Origin: Salinicoccus roseus
GTDB lineage: Bacteria > Bacillota > Bacilli > Staphylococcales > Salinicoccaceae
Direction of reading: 5' to 3'
Assembly (NCBI RefSeq): GCF_003814515.1
Contig: NZ_RKQJ01000004.1
Coordinates: forward strand, 186,001-250,000
DNA: 64,000 nt
In this document: positions 16,876 to 25,871 of the stretch, piece by piece
Numbering within the stretch: the first letter of the stretch is position 1
Layout of the letters: each line of letters begins with the position of its first letter
Program-made: the position numbers and the translations under genes
The notes under the pieces: generated by a model
Database searches by the model: none
Told to the model about the DNA's origin: nothing
The model's input: the letters and a program-made list of their open reading frames with translations, nothing else

Positions 16876-19125
16876 CTACATTCTTTCGTGGAATGTACGT
16901 GCGATGACATCGAGCTGCTGCTCGCGTGTCAGTTTGATGAAGTTCACGGCATATCCGGATACCCGGATGGTCAGCTGCGGATATTCTTCAGGGTGATCCA
17001 TGGCATCGATCAGCGTCTCCCTGTTGAACACATTAATGTTCAGGTGGTGGCCGTGCTGCATGGCGTAGCCATCAAGGATGCCGACCAGATTCAGCTCCTG
17101 TATCCGCTCTTCCTTGCTGAGGGATTTCGGTACGATGCTGAATGTGTTTGAGATGCCGTCCCTGCAGCTGTCGTACGGCAGTTTGGCGACGGATGAGAGG
17201 GAAGCGAGCGCCCCTTTCTGATCTCGTCCATGCATCGGGTTCGCACCCGGTGCAAAAGGTTCACCGGCTTTTCGTCCATCCGGTGTATTGCCGGTCTTCT
17301 TGCCGTAGACGACGTTTGAAGTGATGGTGAGGACACTCATGGTGTGCTCCGAGTCGCGGTATGTCCTATGCTTTCTCAGCTTCGTCATGAAGCGTTCCAC
17401 AAGTTCGATGGCGATGTCGTCGACCCGTGCGTCATTGTTGCCGTATTTTGGATAGTCGCCTTCAACTTCAAAATCGACAGCGATACCTTCTGCATTGCGG
17501 ATGGGTTTCACTGTAGCGTACTTGATGGCGGACAGTGAATCGGCAACGACCGACAATCCTGCGATGCCTGTCGCCATCGTACGGTGGACATCCGTATCAT
17601 GCAGCGCCATCTCAATCCTTTCGTAGCTGTACTTATCGTGCATGTAGTGGATGACATTCAGGGAATTGATGTAGACTCCGGCGAGCCATTCCATCATTTC
17701 GTCGAATTTCCTATCCACTTCACCATAATCAAGCACTTCAGAAGTGACAGGCGAGAATCCAGGAGCGACCTGGACACCGGATTTTTCATCCCTTCCGCCA
17801 TTGATCGCGTAGAGCAGCGTCTTGGCCAGGTTCGCACGGGCGCCGAAGAACTGCATCTGCTTCCCGATCCTCATTGCGGACACACAGCATGCGATGCCGT
17901 AGTCATCACCATAGCTCTCCCGCATCAGATCATCATTCTCATATTGGATGGAGCTTGTCTTGATGCTCATTCTTGCACAATAGGTCTTGAAGTTCGCCGG
18001 CAGCTGTTCCGACCACAGTACTGTGAGGTTCGGCTCCGGTGCCGGTCCAAGATTGTCGAGTGAATGCAGGAAACGGAATGAGTTCTTCGTCACAAGTGCC
18101 CGGCCGTCGATGCCGACGCCGCCGATGGATTCCGTCACCCATGTCGGATCTCCCGAGAACAGCTCGTTATAGTCCGGTGTACGGGCGAACTTTACAAGAC
18201 GGAGCTTCATGATGAAGTGATCGATGATCTCCTGCACCTCTTCTTCAGTCGCAACACCCGCTGCAAGATCGCGTTCTGCGTAGATGTCGAGGAAAGTCGA
18301 CGTACGGCCCAGACTCATCGCAGCACCGTTCTGTTCTTTGACCGCTGCAAGATAGGCAAGATATGTCCACTGGACCGCTTCCCTGAAATCTTGTGCCGGA
18401 CGGCTGAGGTCGAAGCCATATATTTCGCCGAGTGCTTTCAATTCACCCAGTGCACGATACTGTTCCGACATCTCCTCACGCAGACGGATGACATCTTCCG
18501 TCATGACGGTCGTCATGCTGTCGAATTCATCCTTCTTCTCCTTCATGAGGAAATCTATGCCATAAAGCGCCACTCTCCGGTAATCGCCGATGATGCGTCC
18601 GCGGCCGTATGCATCAGGCAGTCCTGTAATGATGCCCGCCTTGCGGCATGCCAGCATCTCCTTCGAATAGGCATCGAATACACCCTGGTTATGCGTCTTG
18701 CGGTAGTCGGTGAATATGCTCTCCGTCTCCTTGTCGAGCTCATAGCCATAAGCCTCGCATGCCGCCTTCGCCATTCGGATACCGCCGAATGGCTGCATGG
18801 AGCGTTTGAACGGGGCATCCGTCTGCACCCCTACAATCGTTTCCAGCTTCTCATCCAGGTAACCCGCATCATGGGAAGTGATCGTCGATACGGTCTTCGT
18901 ATCCATATCCCACATGCCGCCACGTTCACGTTCTTCTTTGGACAATTCCATCACCTGCTTCCATAGGCGTTCCGTCGCCTCCGTCGGGCCTGACAGAAAT
19001 TCATCCGTTCCTTCATACAATGTATAGTTCAGCTGGATGAATTCCCTGACATCCACTTTCCTGTTCCAGCGTCCTGACCTGAAGCCTTCCCACGCATCTG
19101 TTCTTTGAACCTTTTCCTTTAACAT
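16876..19125 (-). CDS. pflB: Formate acetyltransferase (pyruvate formate-lyase)
   Basis: Splits pyruvate with CoA into acetyl-CoA and formate during anaerobic growth. The adjacent catalytic cysteines are in IACCVSAM, and the glycyl radical site is G724 in [11 protein letters not shown] near the C-terminus. From ATG 19125 the protein has 749 residues, the length of S. aureus PflB, and this start has GGAGG 7 bases upstream. An ATG at 19131 sits almost on the ribosome-binding site and is less likely. Rex-type operators lie upstream, so expression should rise when NADH accumulates. Formate may then be used by NrdD or the formate dehydrogenase at 37 kb (inference). Confidence 0.97.
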   Translation of the reverse strand: MLKEKVQRTDAWEGFRSGRWNRKVDVREFIQLNYTLYEGTDEFLSGPTEATERLWKQVMELSKEERERGGMWDMDTKTVSTITSHDAGYLDEKLETIVGVQTDAPFKRSMQPFGGIRMAKAACEAYGYELDKETESIFTDYRKTHNQGVFDAYSKEMLACRKAGIITGLPDAYGRGRIIGDYRRVALYGIDFLMKEKKDEFDSMTTVMTEDVIRLREEMSEQYRALGELKALGEIYGFDLSRPAQDFREAVQWTYLAYLAAVKEQNGAAMSLGRTSTFLDIYAERDLAAGVATEEEVQEIIDHFIMKLRLVKFARTPDYNELFSGDPTWVTESIGGVGIDGRALVTKNSFRFLHSLDNLGPAPEPNLTVLWSEQLPANFKTYCARMSIKTSSIQYENDDLMRESYGDDYGIACCVSAMRIGKQMQFFGARANLAKTLLYAINGGRDEKSGVQVAPGFSPVTSEVLDYGEVDRKFDEMMEWLAGVYINSLNVIHYMHDKYSYERIEMALHDTDVHRTMATGIAGLSVVADSLSAIKYATVKPIRNAEGIAVDFEVEGDYPKYGNNDARVDDIAIELVERFMTKLRKHRTYRDSEHTMSVLTITSNVVYGKKTGNTPDGRKAGEPFAPGANPMHGRDQKGALASLSSVAKLPYDSCRDGISNTFSIVPKSLSKEERIQELNLVGILDGYAMQHGHHLNINVFNRETLIDAMDHPEEYPQLTIRVSGYAVNFIKLTREQQLDVIARTFHERM

Positions 19126-19143
19126 GAACATCCCTCCAAATGA

Positions 19144-19193
19144 TTGTTCAATATATCACAAGTAAAGTATATCACTAACGTGAATTAATTCAC
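19144..19193 (-). promoter_or_regulatory. Rex-like operators upstream of pflBA
   Basis: The core GTGAATTAATTCAC (19180-19193) is a perfect palindrome fitting the inner Rex consensus (TTGTGAA-N4-TTCACAA). A second, weaker site reads TTGTGATATATTGAACAA on the minus strand (19161-19144). A TATACT -10 lies between them, so Rex bound here would block transcription at high NAD+. Confidence 0.75.
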
Positions 19194-19302
19194 ATATAAA
19201 TTGGAGAAAGATGTGTCAATTCTGCGTCGATGATAATTTATCCATTTGTATGTTTTTCTGTAAATATGAGACAATTAATCCAAATACACAGGAGGCCTCG
19301 TT

Positions 19303-19611
19303 ATGACACGATGCACAAATTGCGGCACACGATGGACATTCAAGGAAAAGTTGAGGAAGTCCTTCTCATTTGATAGGGGGATGCCGTGCCCCCAATGCGG
19401 GGAAGCGCAGTACCTGACCTGGCGCTACAGGAAGAAAAGCAGCGTGATCACCTTTCTCATGATCCTGCTATTTTTCCTGCCCGGCTTCTTTAATGCGTCC
19501 TGGAGTATCTTTCTGGCCATTTTCACCATTACACTCGCTGCCGGACTGTTTTTGCAGATCCACACCTTTGAACTCACCGATAAGGATGATGGGGATTTTT
19601 GGAATGTATAG
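19303..19611 (+). CDS. Small zinc-ribbon membrane protein (CXXC-20-CXXC type)
   Basis: A 102-residue protein with an N-terminal zinc ribbon (CTNCGTRW and CPQCGEAQYLTWR, spaced about 25 residues) and two hydrophobic helices (about residues 47-64 and 66-86). I recognise the pattern as the TIGR04104 family found in Bacillales, which has no established function. The start is ATG after an AGGAGGCC box. It is transcribed away from pflB, so the gap holds promoters for both. A cytosolic zinc ribbon on a membrane stalk suggests a protein-interaction or sensing role, but nothing in the sequence proves it. Confidence 0.8.
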   Translation: MTRCTNCGTRWTFKEKLRKSFSFDRGMPCPQCGEAQYLTWRYRKKSSVITFLMILLFFLPGFFNASWSIFLAIFTITLAAGLFLQIHTFELTDKDDGDFWNV

Positions 19612-19624
19612 ACTTGGGGAAACA

Positions 19625-19649
19625 AAAAAGCCGCCTTCCAGGCAGCTTT
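19625..19649. terminator. Terminator between the zinc-ribbon gene and the MATE gene
   Basis: An imperfect hairpin AAAGCcGCCT-TCC-AGGCaGCTTT lies within 19625-19649. A T run on the minus strand makes it mainly the MATE gene terminator. Confidence 0.65.
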
Positions 19650-19666
19650 CAATATATCAATGAATA

Positions 19667-21013
19667 CTATCCACTTTCTCCAAACAGCTGCTTATGCCTC
19701 CAGTCGCCGAAATTGTAGTAGGCGAATGCAATTCCACTGCTGATGATGAAACTCATCCCCATGCCGATACCGATGCCCACTTCTCCAAACTGGGAGGCGA
19801 ACATGGCAGTCAAAGGATACCGCAATACCCAGAAAGAGATGATGTTCAGGGCAAGCACCTGATACATCGCTCCGGAGGCACGCACGATGCCATTGAGGAC
19901 GAAGTTCAGTCCAAGGAATGGATAGCAGAGCGCGACGATACGCAAATACCGGGCCCCGAACTGCACCGCTTCCTCATCCTCTATGAAAAGGCGCATGCCG
20001 AACTCCGCGAAGATGATGACGAAGACTGCGACTGCGACCATGAGGCCAAAGTTGTAGAGGGCGGCATTTTTCGCAATCTGCCTGACCCGCATCCAATCGT
20101 TGATGCCGATGTTCTGCCCGGCCATGCTGTTCACTGCGGTACCGAGTGCCATTGCAGGCAGCATGATCAGGCTGTCGAGCCGCTGGGCGGCACTGAAGCC
20201 CGCAACCGTCTGGCCGCCGAACTGGGTGACCACACTGAGGATGGCGGCGACACCCGCATGGATGACGGCCATCTGCAGCCCGGCAGGAACACCAAGATTG
20301 AAGATCAGGCGGACTTCCTTACTGGAAGGCAGCTTTGGCTTTGTGAAAGGAATCAGGTTGTGCTTCACCGAGTAGTAGACACTGTAGAGGAAAGCGATGC
20401 CCTGCGAGGCGACTGTCGATAGTGCAGCACCCTCGATGCCCATGCCGAATCCAATCAGGAACACAGGAGCCAGCGCCGCATTCAGTATGACGGCGACAAA
20501 TACGACCCGAAGCGGTGTCTTGCTGTCGCCGACCGCCCTGAGGACTGTATTCATGAAGTTGTATGCAAAAAGGAAGAACATGCTCAGGAAGCTGATCTGC
20601 AGATAGACTCTCGCCTGCCCAAGCAATTCTTCCGGTGTCCCGATCAACAGCAGCAGCTGTTCCGCAAAGATGAACCCGAGAACTCCGAATACAAGTGCCA
20701 TGCTCGTCATCGTAACGATGAATGCATTGAGATAGGACCTGAATCCCGCTTCATTCTTTTTGCCGTACTGCTGCGAGAGTATGGTGAGGGCCGCATTATT
20801 GAGCCCCAATATGAATGACAGGACCGTAATCAGTATCGTCGTTGCAACAGCGACCGCCCCGAGTGCCGATGCTCCAAGTATGTTCCCAACCCAGAGGCTG
20901 TCCACAATCTGGAAGGAAGTCTGCAGCAGGTTCGTCAGCATGATCGGTCCTGAAAATATGATCAGCGACTTGAGTATCGGTCCACGTGTGAAATCCTGCT
21001 GGTTATGTGCCAT
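19667..21013 (-). CDS. MATE family multidrug efflux transporter
   Basis: Inner-membrane exporter driven by sodium or proton gradients. The protein has 448 residues and about 12 hydrophobic helices in two repeats. The family signatures MLTNLLQTSFQIVDSLWVG near residue 19 and a matching half near FAMTALGTAVNSMAGQNIG-type sequence (about 245-275) are present. The start has AGAAGGTG upstream. It is followed by its own terminator; lysE lies just upstream on the same strand (45-base gap), so the two may be cotranscribed. The substrate range is unknown. Confidence 0.9.
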   Translation of the reverse strand: MAHNQQDFTRGPILKSLIIFSGPIMLTNLLQTSFQIVDSLWVGNILGASALGAVAVATTILITVLSFILGLNNAALTILSQQYGKKNEAGFRSYLNAFIVTMTSMALVFGVLGFIFAEQLLLLIGTPEELLGQARVYLQISFLSMFFLFAYNFMNTVLRAVGDSKTPLRVVFVAVILNAALAPVFLIGFGMGIEGAALSTVASQGIAFLYSVYYSVKHNLIPFTKPKLPSSKEVRLIFNLGVPAGLQMAVIHAGVAAILSVVTQFGGQTVAGFSAAQRLDSLIMLPAMALGTAVNSMAGQNIGINDWMRVRQIAKNAALYNFGLMVAVAVFVIIFAEFGMRLFIEDEEAVQFGARYLRIVALCYPFLGLNFVLNGIVRASGAMYQVLALNIISFWVLRYPLTAMFASQFGEVGIGIGMGMSFIISSGIAFAYYNFGDWRHKQLFGESG

Positions 21014-21058
21014 TATTACACCTTCTGTTTATATGATGATAAGTATTTGATGTATCGT

Positions 21059-21676
21059 TTATATGCCATTATACAGTTGTATCGCCAAATATAACGCCAC
21101 ACCCCATATAATGACTGCAGAAATCTTATTGAGGGCATTCAAGAAGACACCCTTTGTATCGAAGTTTCCCACCGTCCTTCCCACTACAGCAAGCCCGATG
21201 AACCACATCCAGGAAATGACGATGCAGGCTGTGGTGAAAGCCATCTTCTCCAGTCCTTCATAACTGAGTGAGCTTGTACCGATGACGCCAATTGTATCTA
21301 TGATGGCATGTGGATTGAGCAGTGAAACGGACATGGCGAACAGGATCTGCTTCTGCATGGACATCGCCGCCTCCTTCTGACTGAGGCTCGCCGGATCGCT
21401 CTTCCAGATCGACCATCCCATATACAGCAGGAAGATGATGCCAAGAGAGAAGATGACCGTCTGCAGGACCGGCATTGTCAGGACGATGACCGAAACGCCC
21501 AGTACAGCAAGCAGGATCAGCAGCGTATCACACAACCCTGCAGTAATGATGACGGGAATCGCTCCCCGCAGTCTCGGCTGGGATGCACCCTGATTGAAGA
21601 CAAATACGTTCTGTGCCCCGAGGGGGAGTATCAGTCCGAATGCCAGTATAATGCCATGAAGCAGTGCAGCAGTCAT
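21059..21676 (-). CDS. LysE/ArgO family amino-acid exporter
   Basis: Six-helix membrane exporter; LysE/ArgO members remove excess lysine or arginine. The N-terminal GIILAFGLILPLGAQNVFVFNQG and the SLLNPHAIIDTIGVIGTSSL segment with the conserved NPHA are typical. Two ATG codons are possible: 21682 has only one base after the AAGGAG box, while 21676 has a normal 7-base gap and is preferred (205 residues). No lysG-type regulator lies next to it. It is probably the first gene of a unit with the MATE exporter. Confidence 0.88.
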   Translation of the reverse strand: MTAALLHGIILAFGLILPLGAQNVFVFNQGASQPRLRGAIPVIITAGLCDTLLILLAVLGVSVIVLTMPVLQTVIFSLGIIFLLYMGWSIWKSDPASLSQKEAAMSMQKQILFAMSVSLLNPHAIIDTIGVIGTSSLSYEGLEKMAFTTACIVISWMWFIGLAVVGRTVGNFDTKGVFLNALNKISAVIIWGVALYLAIQLYNGI

Positions 21677-21718
21677 ATCCATTCTCCTTCATTTCTGATT
21701 ATTATTGCCCAGGAAATT

Positions 21719-21752
21719 GAAAAAAGCCATTCCATTATATCGTGGAATGGCT
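21719..21752 (-). terminator. Terminator of the IsdG-like gene
   Basis: A 10-bp stem (21725-21734 with 21743-21752) is followed by a run of T on the minus strand. Confidence 0.8.
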
Positions 21753-21777
21753 CTCATGACCATATTTCAATCTCTAC

Positions 21778-22104
21778 CTACTTTTCCGGATGATGCTGGA
21801 CGAACACTTCATAGATGGAAAGTTCAGCGCCAAGAATCGGGTTGTCTTCCGATTTTTCTTCAGATCCGCCGGAGGCATGCGCTTTCTTCGTCGCACGGCT
21901 TTCCCTCCAGGCATCGAAGCTCGCATGGTCTTCCCATGTCGTACATACTTCGATGACATCATATTCACCCGTATTCTCCTTTATCAATACTTCCATGAGG
22001 ATGAACCCATCGAAAGTATGGACCGATTTGGCCGTCGAGAACCTGGGTGCCACTTCATCCACCCTTCCCTTTTTGACACGTATCTCATTCACTGCTTTGA
22101 TCAT
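21778..22104 (-). CDS. IsdG/HmoA-like heme-degrading monooxygenase
   Basis: Ferredoxin-like ABM-fold protein. Its 108 residues match the length of staphylococcal IsdG. The residues expected for heme ruffling and cleavage can be placed: N6 in MIKAVNEIRV, W in the CTTWEDHASFDAW strand, and H in KKAHASGG. ATG 22104 has AAGGAGGT 10 bases upstream; a longer in-frame start at 22158 adds 18 residues with no homology. No Fur-box-like palindrome was seen upstream, which is unusual for IsdG and closer to Bacillus HmoA/HmoB-like enzymes. Other ABM oxygenases cannot be excluded. Confidence 0.75.
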   Translation of the reverse strand: MIKAVNEIRVKKGRVDEVAPRFSTAKSVHTFDGFILMEVLIKENTGEYDVIEVCTTWEDHASFDAWRESRATKKAHASGGSEEKSEDNPILGAELSIYEVFVQHHPEK

Positions 22105-22256
22105 AAGATTATAGACCTCCTTGTGATTTGAACCATCTCTTCCCATCAAATATATCATGGATGCCCGGGGCGCTTACAGAATAAACTTTTATTGAAGTAT
22201 GGTATGATCAGGATGAATGCTACGCTTTATATCTGAAATCAAAGGGGATGATTTTC

Positions 22257-22445
22257 ATGGATAAAAAGCCGAAAGAAGAAAACAAGAATGCATCCTACGT
22301 AGGAGTCGGCATTGCATTCGGTGCAGGCATTGGGACGGCCGTTGGTGTTGCGATGGATGAAATTGCGATGGGCGTCGCTTTTGGCAGTGCATTTGGTGTA
22401 GTCCTCGGAGCAGTACTTTCGAACATGAACCACAGGAAGAAATAG
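22257..22445 (+). CDS. Small glycine-rich membrane protein
   Basis: A 62-residue protein with a charged start (MDKKPKEENKN), then two glycine-rich helices with the pattern VGIAFGAGIGTAVGVAMDEI and GVAFGSAFGVVLGAVLS, and a basic end. The repeated GxxxG-like spacing suggests tight helix packing in a membrane. It is common as a hypothetical protein in Staphylococcaceae, with no known role. ATG 22257 is favoured by the AAAGGGGATG box; an ATG at 22248 overlaps that box. Confidence 0.6.
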   Translation: MDKKPKEENKNASYVGVGIAFGAGIGTAVGVAMDEIAMGVAFGSAFGVVLGAVLSNMNHRKK

Positions 22446-22479
22446 TACAAAAAACTAATGAGAATACAGAGGTGGCAGC

Positions 22480-22917
22480 ATGATCCTTAAAGATGCAGAA
22501 GGAAAGTATGAAATCATTCTAGAAGAAGAAAAGGCAGCAGTCCAGCATGGGTCTGAGGAGACCCACTATACTGTCATTGAAAGCAGTGGGAAACTGGAGA
22601 ACAGGGGATACTGTGTACTGAATAACATCTATGTCAACGACGGCATGGAAGCGCCCTTTGAAGCACGCTTCCTGAATCGCCAGTCCAATTTGTCGACAGT
22701 CGATGGCTTCAAGGCCATTCGTGTAATGAAGGCATCATCGGGTCCCTATTACGTCATTCTGACCTTGTGGGAGGATGAAGGGGCATTCCGTGGCTGGCAA
22801 GAGTCAAAACAGTATGGGGAGACACACAGGAAGAGGGGGACGAAATCCGGGCTCGATCGCGAAGTTGTCGACCGGGAACAGTCTTTCAACGTAAGGTTCC
22901 AACTGGAAGATATATAG
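22480..22917 (+). CDS. HmoB/TRAP-like antibiotic biosynthesis monooxygenase-domain protein
   Basis: A 145-residue protein with a divergent N-terminal half and a C-terminal ABM domain (about residues 48-120: NNIYVNDG, FLNRQSNLSTVDGFKAIRV, YVILTLWEDEGAFRGWQES and ETHRKRG). This layout is that of Bacillus HmoB and the staphylococcal TRAP protein, tied to heme turnover or oxidative stress. The W and H typical of heme-degrading members are present, while the leading N is at NNIYV. It follows the small membrane gene by 34 bases and ends at a good terminator. The function is inferred from fold only. Confidence 0.7.
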   Translation: MILKDAEGKYEIILEEEKAAVQHGSEETHYTVIESSGKLENRGYCVLNNIYVNDGMEAPFEARFLNRQSNLSTVDGFKAIRVMKASSGPYYVILTLWEDEGAFRGWQESKQYGETHRKRGTKSGLDREVVDREQSFNVRFQLEDI

Positions 22918-22926
22918 GAATACCAA

Positions 22927-22954
22927 GCAGTGATGCAGCCCATCACTGCTTTTT
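22927..22954 (+). terminator. Terminator after the HmoB-like gene
   Basis: A 9-bp stem (22927-22935 with 22941-22949) is followed by five T. Confidence 0.85.
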
Positions 22955-23049
22955 CATATTGAAAGCATAGGCCTACTTATGTAGACTTGTTTATTATAAT
23001 CATTTTGCTGATAACAAATTTCCCATCAACAGAAAAGAAGTGTCCTATC

Positions 23050-24000
23050 ATGAAACGTTTCCTAAACCAGATACCTGTATCGATCTGCGGACTGATACTC
23101 GGTCTCGTATCGCTCGGCCATCTCTTCTTCTCCATCCAGCGCACTGCCATCGGATGGGCGTTCACAGGCATCGGCATACTGCTGATGCTACTGTTCTTCA
23201 TGAAGATTACCGTTACGGGCAAAGACACCCTGAAAACACTCGATAATCCAGTCGTGGCAGCCATATCACCGACATTCCCCATGTCACTCATGGTCCTCTG
23301 CAATACCCTCGGCCATTTTACTGTAAATGCTCCACTTATATTCGTTGTATGGTGGCTTGCCATCATTCTCCACTTTGGACTGATGGCTTTCTTCACCCTT
23401 ACCTTCGTCGCGCCGAACAGGTTGAAGTCCGAATATATCAATCCCGGCTGGTTCGTCACTTTTGTCGGCATCGGCGTCATACCAACCACTTCAAGCAACT
23501 TCGGAGTGGAATTCGGCCAAATTGTGATCTGGATTGCTCTCACGTTCTACCTCATCCTGCTGCCGCTCGTCATCTTACAGCTGATAAAACAGCGTATTAC
23601 GCGTACCACATTGCCACTCGTTGCCATCGTCGCGGCACCGGGTTCGTTATGCCTGACCGGCTACATCTCCGTCATGGAACATCCTTCTGAAATGTTCGTC
23701 TATTTGCTGCTCATCCTGTCCCAGGCAGTATATTTCCTGATTGTCATGATGCTCCCCAGGATTATGCGTTTCAGGTTCCACCCAAGCTATGCCGCCCTGA
23801 CATTTCCAGTCGTCATTTCTGCTACGGCAATCGTCTATACACTGCAGATGACGGATGGCAGCAGCCTGCTGAACAGCATACTCGGATTCCTTTCCACCAT
23901 CGAACTGGCACTGGCTGTCATCATCGTCACCTATGTACTGATCCGCTATTCGATTTTCATCGTGCAATGCTATGCAGACAACGGGAAGTCATATAACTAG
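23050..24000 (+). CDS. TDT family transporter (TehA/Mae1/SLAC1-like)
   Basis: Membrane protein of about ten helices in 316 residues, fitting the tellurite-resistance/dicarboxylate (TDT) family. The first helix reads ISICGLILGLVSLGHLF-like, and later segments such as GWFVTFVGIGVIPTTS are conserved. Members carry C4-dicarboxylates, sulfite or other anions, or act as anion channels, so the substrate stays open. ATG 23050 is chosen because the upstream in-frame TTG at 22987 gives 21 residues of non-homologous sequence; the ribosome-binding site (AAGAAGTG) is weak. It stands alone between the HmoB-like gene and paiA. Confidence 0.8.
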   Translation: MKRFLNQIPVSICGLILGLVSLGHLFFSIQRTAIGWAFTGIGILLMLLFFMKITVTGKDTLKTLDNPVVAAISPTFPMSLMVLCNTLGHFTVNAPLIFVVWWLAIILHFGLMAFFTLTFVAPNRLKSEYINPGWFVTFVGIGVIPTTSSNFGVEFGQIVIWIALTFYLILLPLVILQLIKQRITRTTLPLVAIVAAPGSLCLTGYISVMEHPSEMFVYLLLILSQAVYFLIVMMLPRIMRFRFHPSYAALTFPVVISATAIVYTLQMTDGSSLLNSILGFLSTIELALAVIIVTYVLIRYSIFIVQCYADNGKSYN

Positions 24001-24075
24001 AAGCGCTGGGCGGGGAGACACACCCCTGGCATGGTAAACTACTAATGAGAATATTCTATCATTGGAGTGAAAAGG

Positions 24076-24597
24076 ATGAAAATGACGATTACAAGATGCA
24101 CGGAAAATGAATGGAAACAGCTGCAGGAGATCAGCCGCATCACATTTGACGAAACGTTCAGGGCACAGAATAAACCGGAGAACATGGAGGCCTATCTTAC
24201 ACAAGCGTTCACTGAAGAAAAAATCAAAAATGAACTTTCCGAAGAGAACTCCCAGTTCTTCTTCATATATGCAGGGGAGGAGCCCGCTGGGTACTTGAAA
24301 GTAAACATCGCAGACGCCCAGACTGAAGAGATGGGAAGTGAGTCTCTGGAAATCGAACGGATCTACATACTGAAGGATTTCCAAAGCCAGGGTCTTGGCC
24401 GCGTCCTATTCGATAAGGCCATGGATATCGCCGATGAAATGCAGGCCTCGAAAATATGGCTGGGTGTATGGGAGAAGAACAATAAAGCCATCGCCTTCTA
24501 CAAAAAGCTGGGTTTCTCCGAGCACGGCAGCCATTCCTTCTACATGGGGGACGAAGAGCAGACTGACATTATTATGGTGAAGCCGCTCATATCATAA
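24076..24597 (+). CDS. paiA: PaiA-like polyamine N-acetyltransferase (GNAT)
   Basis: GNAT acetyltransferase. LEIERIYILKDFQSQGLGRVLF holds the acetyl-CoA loop (Q/RxxGxG/A as QSQGLG), and the C-terminal IWLGVWEKNNKAIAFYKKLGF and SFYMGDEEQTD segments read nearly as in Bacillus subtilis PaiA, which acetylates spermidine and spermine. There are 173 residues from ATG 24076, which has GGAG 8 bases upstream. The GTG at 24067 overlaps that site, and a second ATG at 24082 is possible. paiB follows 21 bases later, as in Bacillus. Confidence 0.88.
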   Translation: MKMTITRCTENEWKQLQEISRITFDETFRAQNKPENMEAYLTQAFTEEKIKNELSEENSQFFFIYAGEEPAGYLKVNIADAQTEEMGSESLEIERIYILKDFQSQGLGRVLFDKAMDIADEMQASKIWLGVWEKNNKAIAFYKKLGFSEHGSHSFYMGDEEQTDIIMVKPLIS

Positions 24598-24618
24598 ATT
24601 CGAAAAAGGGGTGCTCTG

Positions 24619-25230
24619 ATGTATATACCAAAGTACTATGAAGTCACTGATCTGGCCGAAATCGAAGACTTTGTCAGAAACCATCCATTCGGCACAATCA
24701 TATCGAATGATGACGGCCGGCCAATGGCCACTCACATTCCCATGGAAATGAGGCGGGAGGGTGATGGACATGTCATTACCGGACACCTCGCAAAGGGCAA
24801 TCCCCAATGGAAGACCATTGACGATAACGCCGATATACTGCTCATATTCCAGGGGCCCCATGCCTATGTTTCAGCTTCCTGGTATGAAAAGGAGGAGGTA
24901 TCGACATGGAATTATCAATCCGTCCATATCTATGGTCGGGGAACATTGCTGTCAGAGGACGAATTGGAGAATGATCTGATCCACCTGCTGGACCGTTACG
25001 AAGGACATCGGGATAGGGGCAGGACATGGGACAACCTTTCAGAGAAAAGTAAAGCCCAGATGAAAGGCATCGTCGGATTCAGAATAAAAGTCGATGAAGT
25101 CCAGGCAGCCTACAAGATGAATCAGAACAAGAATGGAAAAGACTATGACAGCGTAGTGGAACACTTGTCTGGAAAGAATGACCAGAACGCCAATCAGATT
25201 GCCGAAGAGATGAAAAGGCACAAAAAGTGA
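24619..25230 (+). CDS. paiB: PaiB-like FMN-binding regulatory protein
   Basis: Split-barrel flavin-binding protein of 203 residues. MYIPKYYEVTDLAEIEDFV, THIPMEM, GHLAKGNPQW, FQGPHAYVSASWYE and WNYQSVHIYG follow Bacillus PaiB, a negative regulator of sporulation and degradative enzymes, along the whole length. A GGGG box precedes the ATG. Pairing with paiA makes the identity firm, although whether the protein regulates DNA directly is unsettled. There is no terminator before the hsp20 promoter region. Confidence 0.9.
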   Translation: MYIPKYYEVTDLAEIEDFVRNHPFGTIISNDDGRPMATHIPMEMRREGDGHVITGHLAKGNPQWKTIDDNADILLIFQGPHAYVSASWYEKEEVSTWNYQSVHIYGRGTLLSEDELENDLIHLLDRYEGHRDRGRTWDNLSEKSKAQMKGIVGFRIKVDEVQAAYKMNQNKNGKDYDSVVEHLSGKNDQNANQIAEEMKRHKK

Positions 25231-25247
25231 AAAATGAACATTTATTA

Positions 25248-25277
25248 TTTGACCAATATTGACCTTATTGCTATAAT
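25248..25277 (+). promoter_or_regulatory. hsp20 promoter with overlapping CtsR operator
   Basis: A -35 TTGACC (25249-25254) and -10 TATAAT (25272-25277) lie 17 bp apart. The heptads TTTGACC (25248-25254) and ATTGACC (25258-25264), separated by 3 bp, match the CtsR operator (RGTCAAA direct repeat, read on the other strand) with one mismatch. Repression released by heat is expected. Confidence 0.8.
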
Positions 25278-25348
25278 GTAATTGCAAAGTTGGCAGGGCA
25301 GGAAAAAATCTGGACTCTGCTAAATTATCATTAAGGGAGAGATGTGAA

Positions 25349-25777
25349 ATGGCTTTTGAAATGAAACCTTTCAACAACAGCTTCTTTGATATGAATCCGA
25401 GCGATATATTCAGGGATGTGGGCAGACAGCTCTTTACGCAATTTCCTGAAAGCACCATGAAGTCGGATATTCGCGAGTATGACCACTCCTATGTTCTTGA
25501 AGCCGAACTTCCGGGCATCGAGAAGGAAAACATTAATATTGAATACAATAATGGGGTACTTTCGATTTCAGGAGAACAATCCATCGACAATGAAGCCAAG
25601 GATGACCAGGGGCGCGTCGTTCATCGTGAACGCAGCTACAGCACCATCAAACGTCAGTTTGCCTTCGACAATATCCAACAAGACGGAATTTCAGCCGACT
25701 TCAACAACGGGGTGTTGAAGATCACACTCCCAAAAACAAATAGAGACAACAGTTCGAAACGCATTGAAATCAATTAA
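25349..25777 (+). CDS. Small heat shock protein, Hsp20 family
   Basis: ATP-independent chaperone that holds unfolded proteins. The 142 residues hold an alpha-crystallin domain (about 45-135) with YVLEAELPGIEKENINIEYNNGVL and the signature FNNGVLKITLPK; the C-terminal IEIN is close to the usual I-x-I tail. The start follows GGGAGAG. The promoter carries a CtsR-type operator, so the gene likely belongs to the clp heat-shock regulon. It is monocistronic with a terminator. Confidence 0.92.
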   Translation: MAFEMKPFNNSFFDMNPSDIFRDVGRQLFTQFPESTMKSDIREYDHSYVLEAELPGIEKENINIEYNNGVLSISGEQSIDNEAKDDQGRVVHRERSYSTIKRQFAFDNIQQDGISADFNNGVLKITLPKTNRDNSSKRIEIN

Positions 25778-25799
25778 ATGATAAATAATCAGAAAATAG

Positions 25800-25830
25800 G
25801 CATGAACCTTTTGGTTCATGCTTATTTTTA
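25800..25830 (+). terminator. Terminator after hsp20
   Basis: A 9-bp stem (25800-25808 with 25813-25821), loop TTTT, is followed by TTATTTTTA. Confidence 0.85.
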
Positions 25831-25871
25831 TTGGTATAATAAGGAAAACTTACAGATCAAGAGGTGATGTG

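Noticed and set aside
25349-25777. A CIRCE element for hsp20
   Set aside because: No TTAGCACTC-N9-GAGTGCTAA palindrome is present; the CtsR repeat explains the control better.
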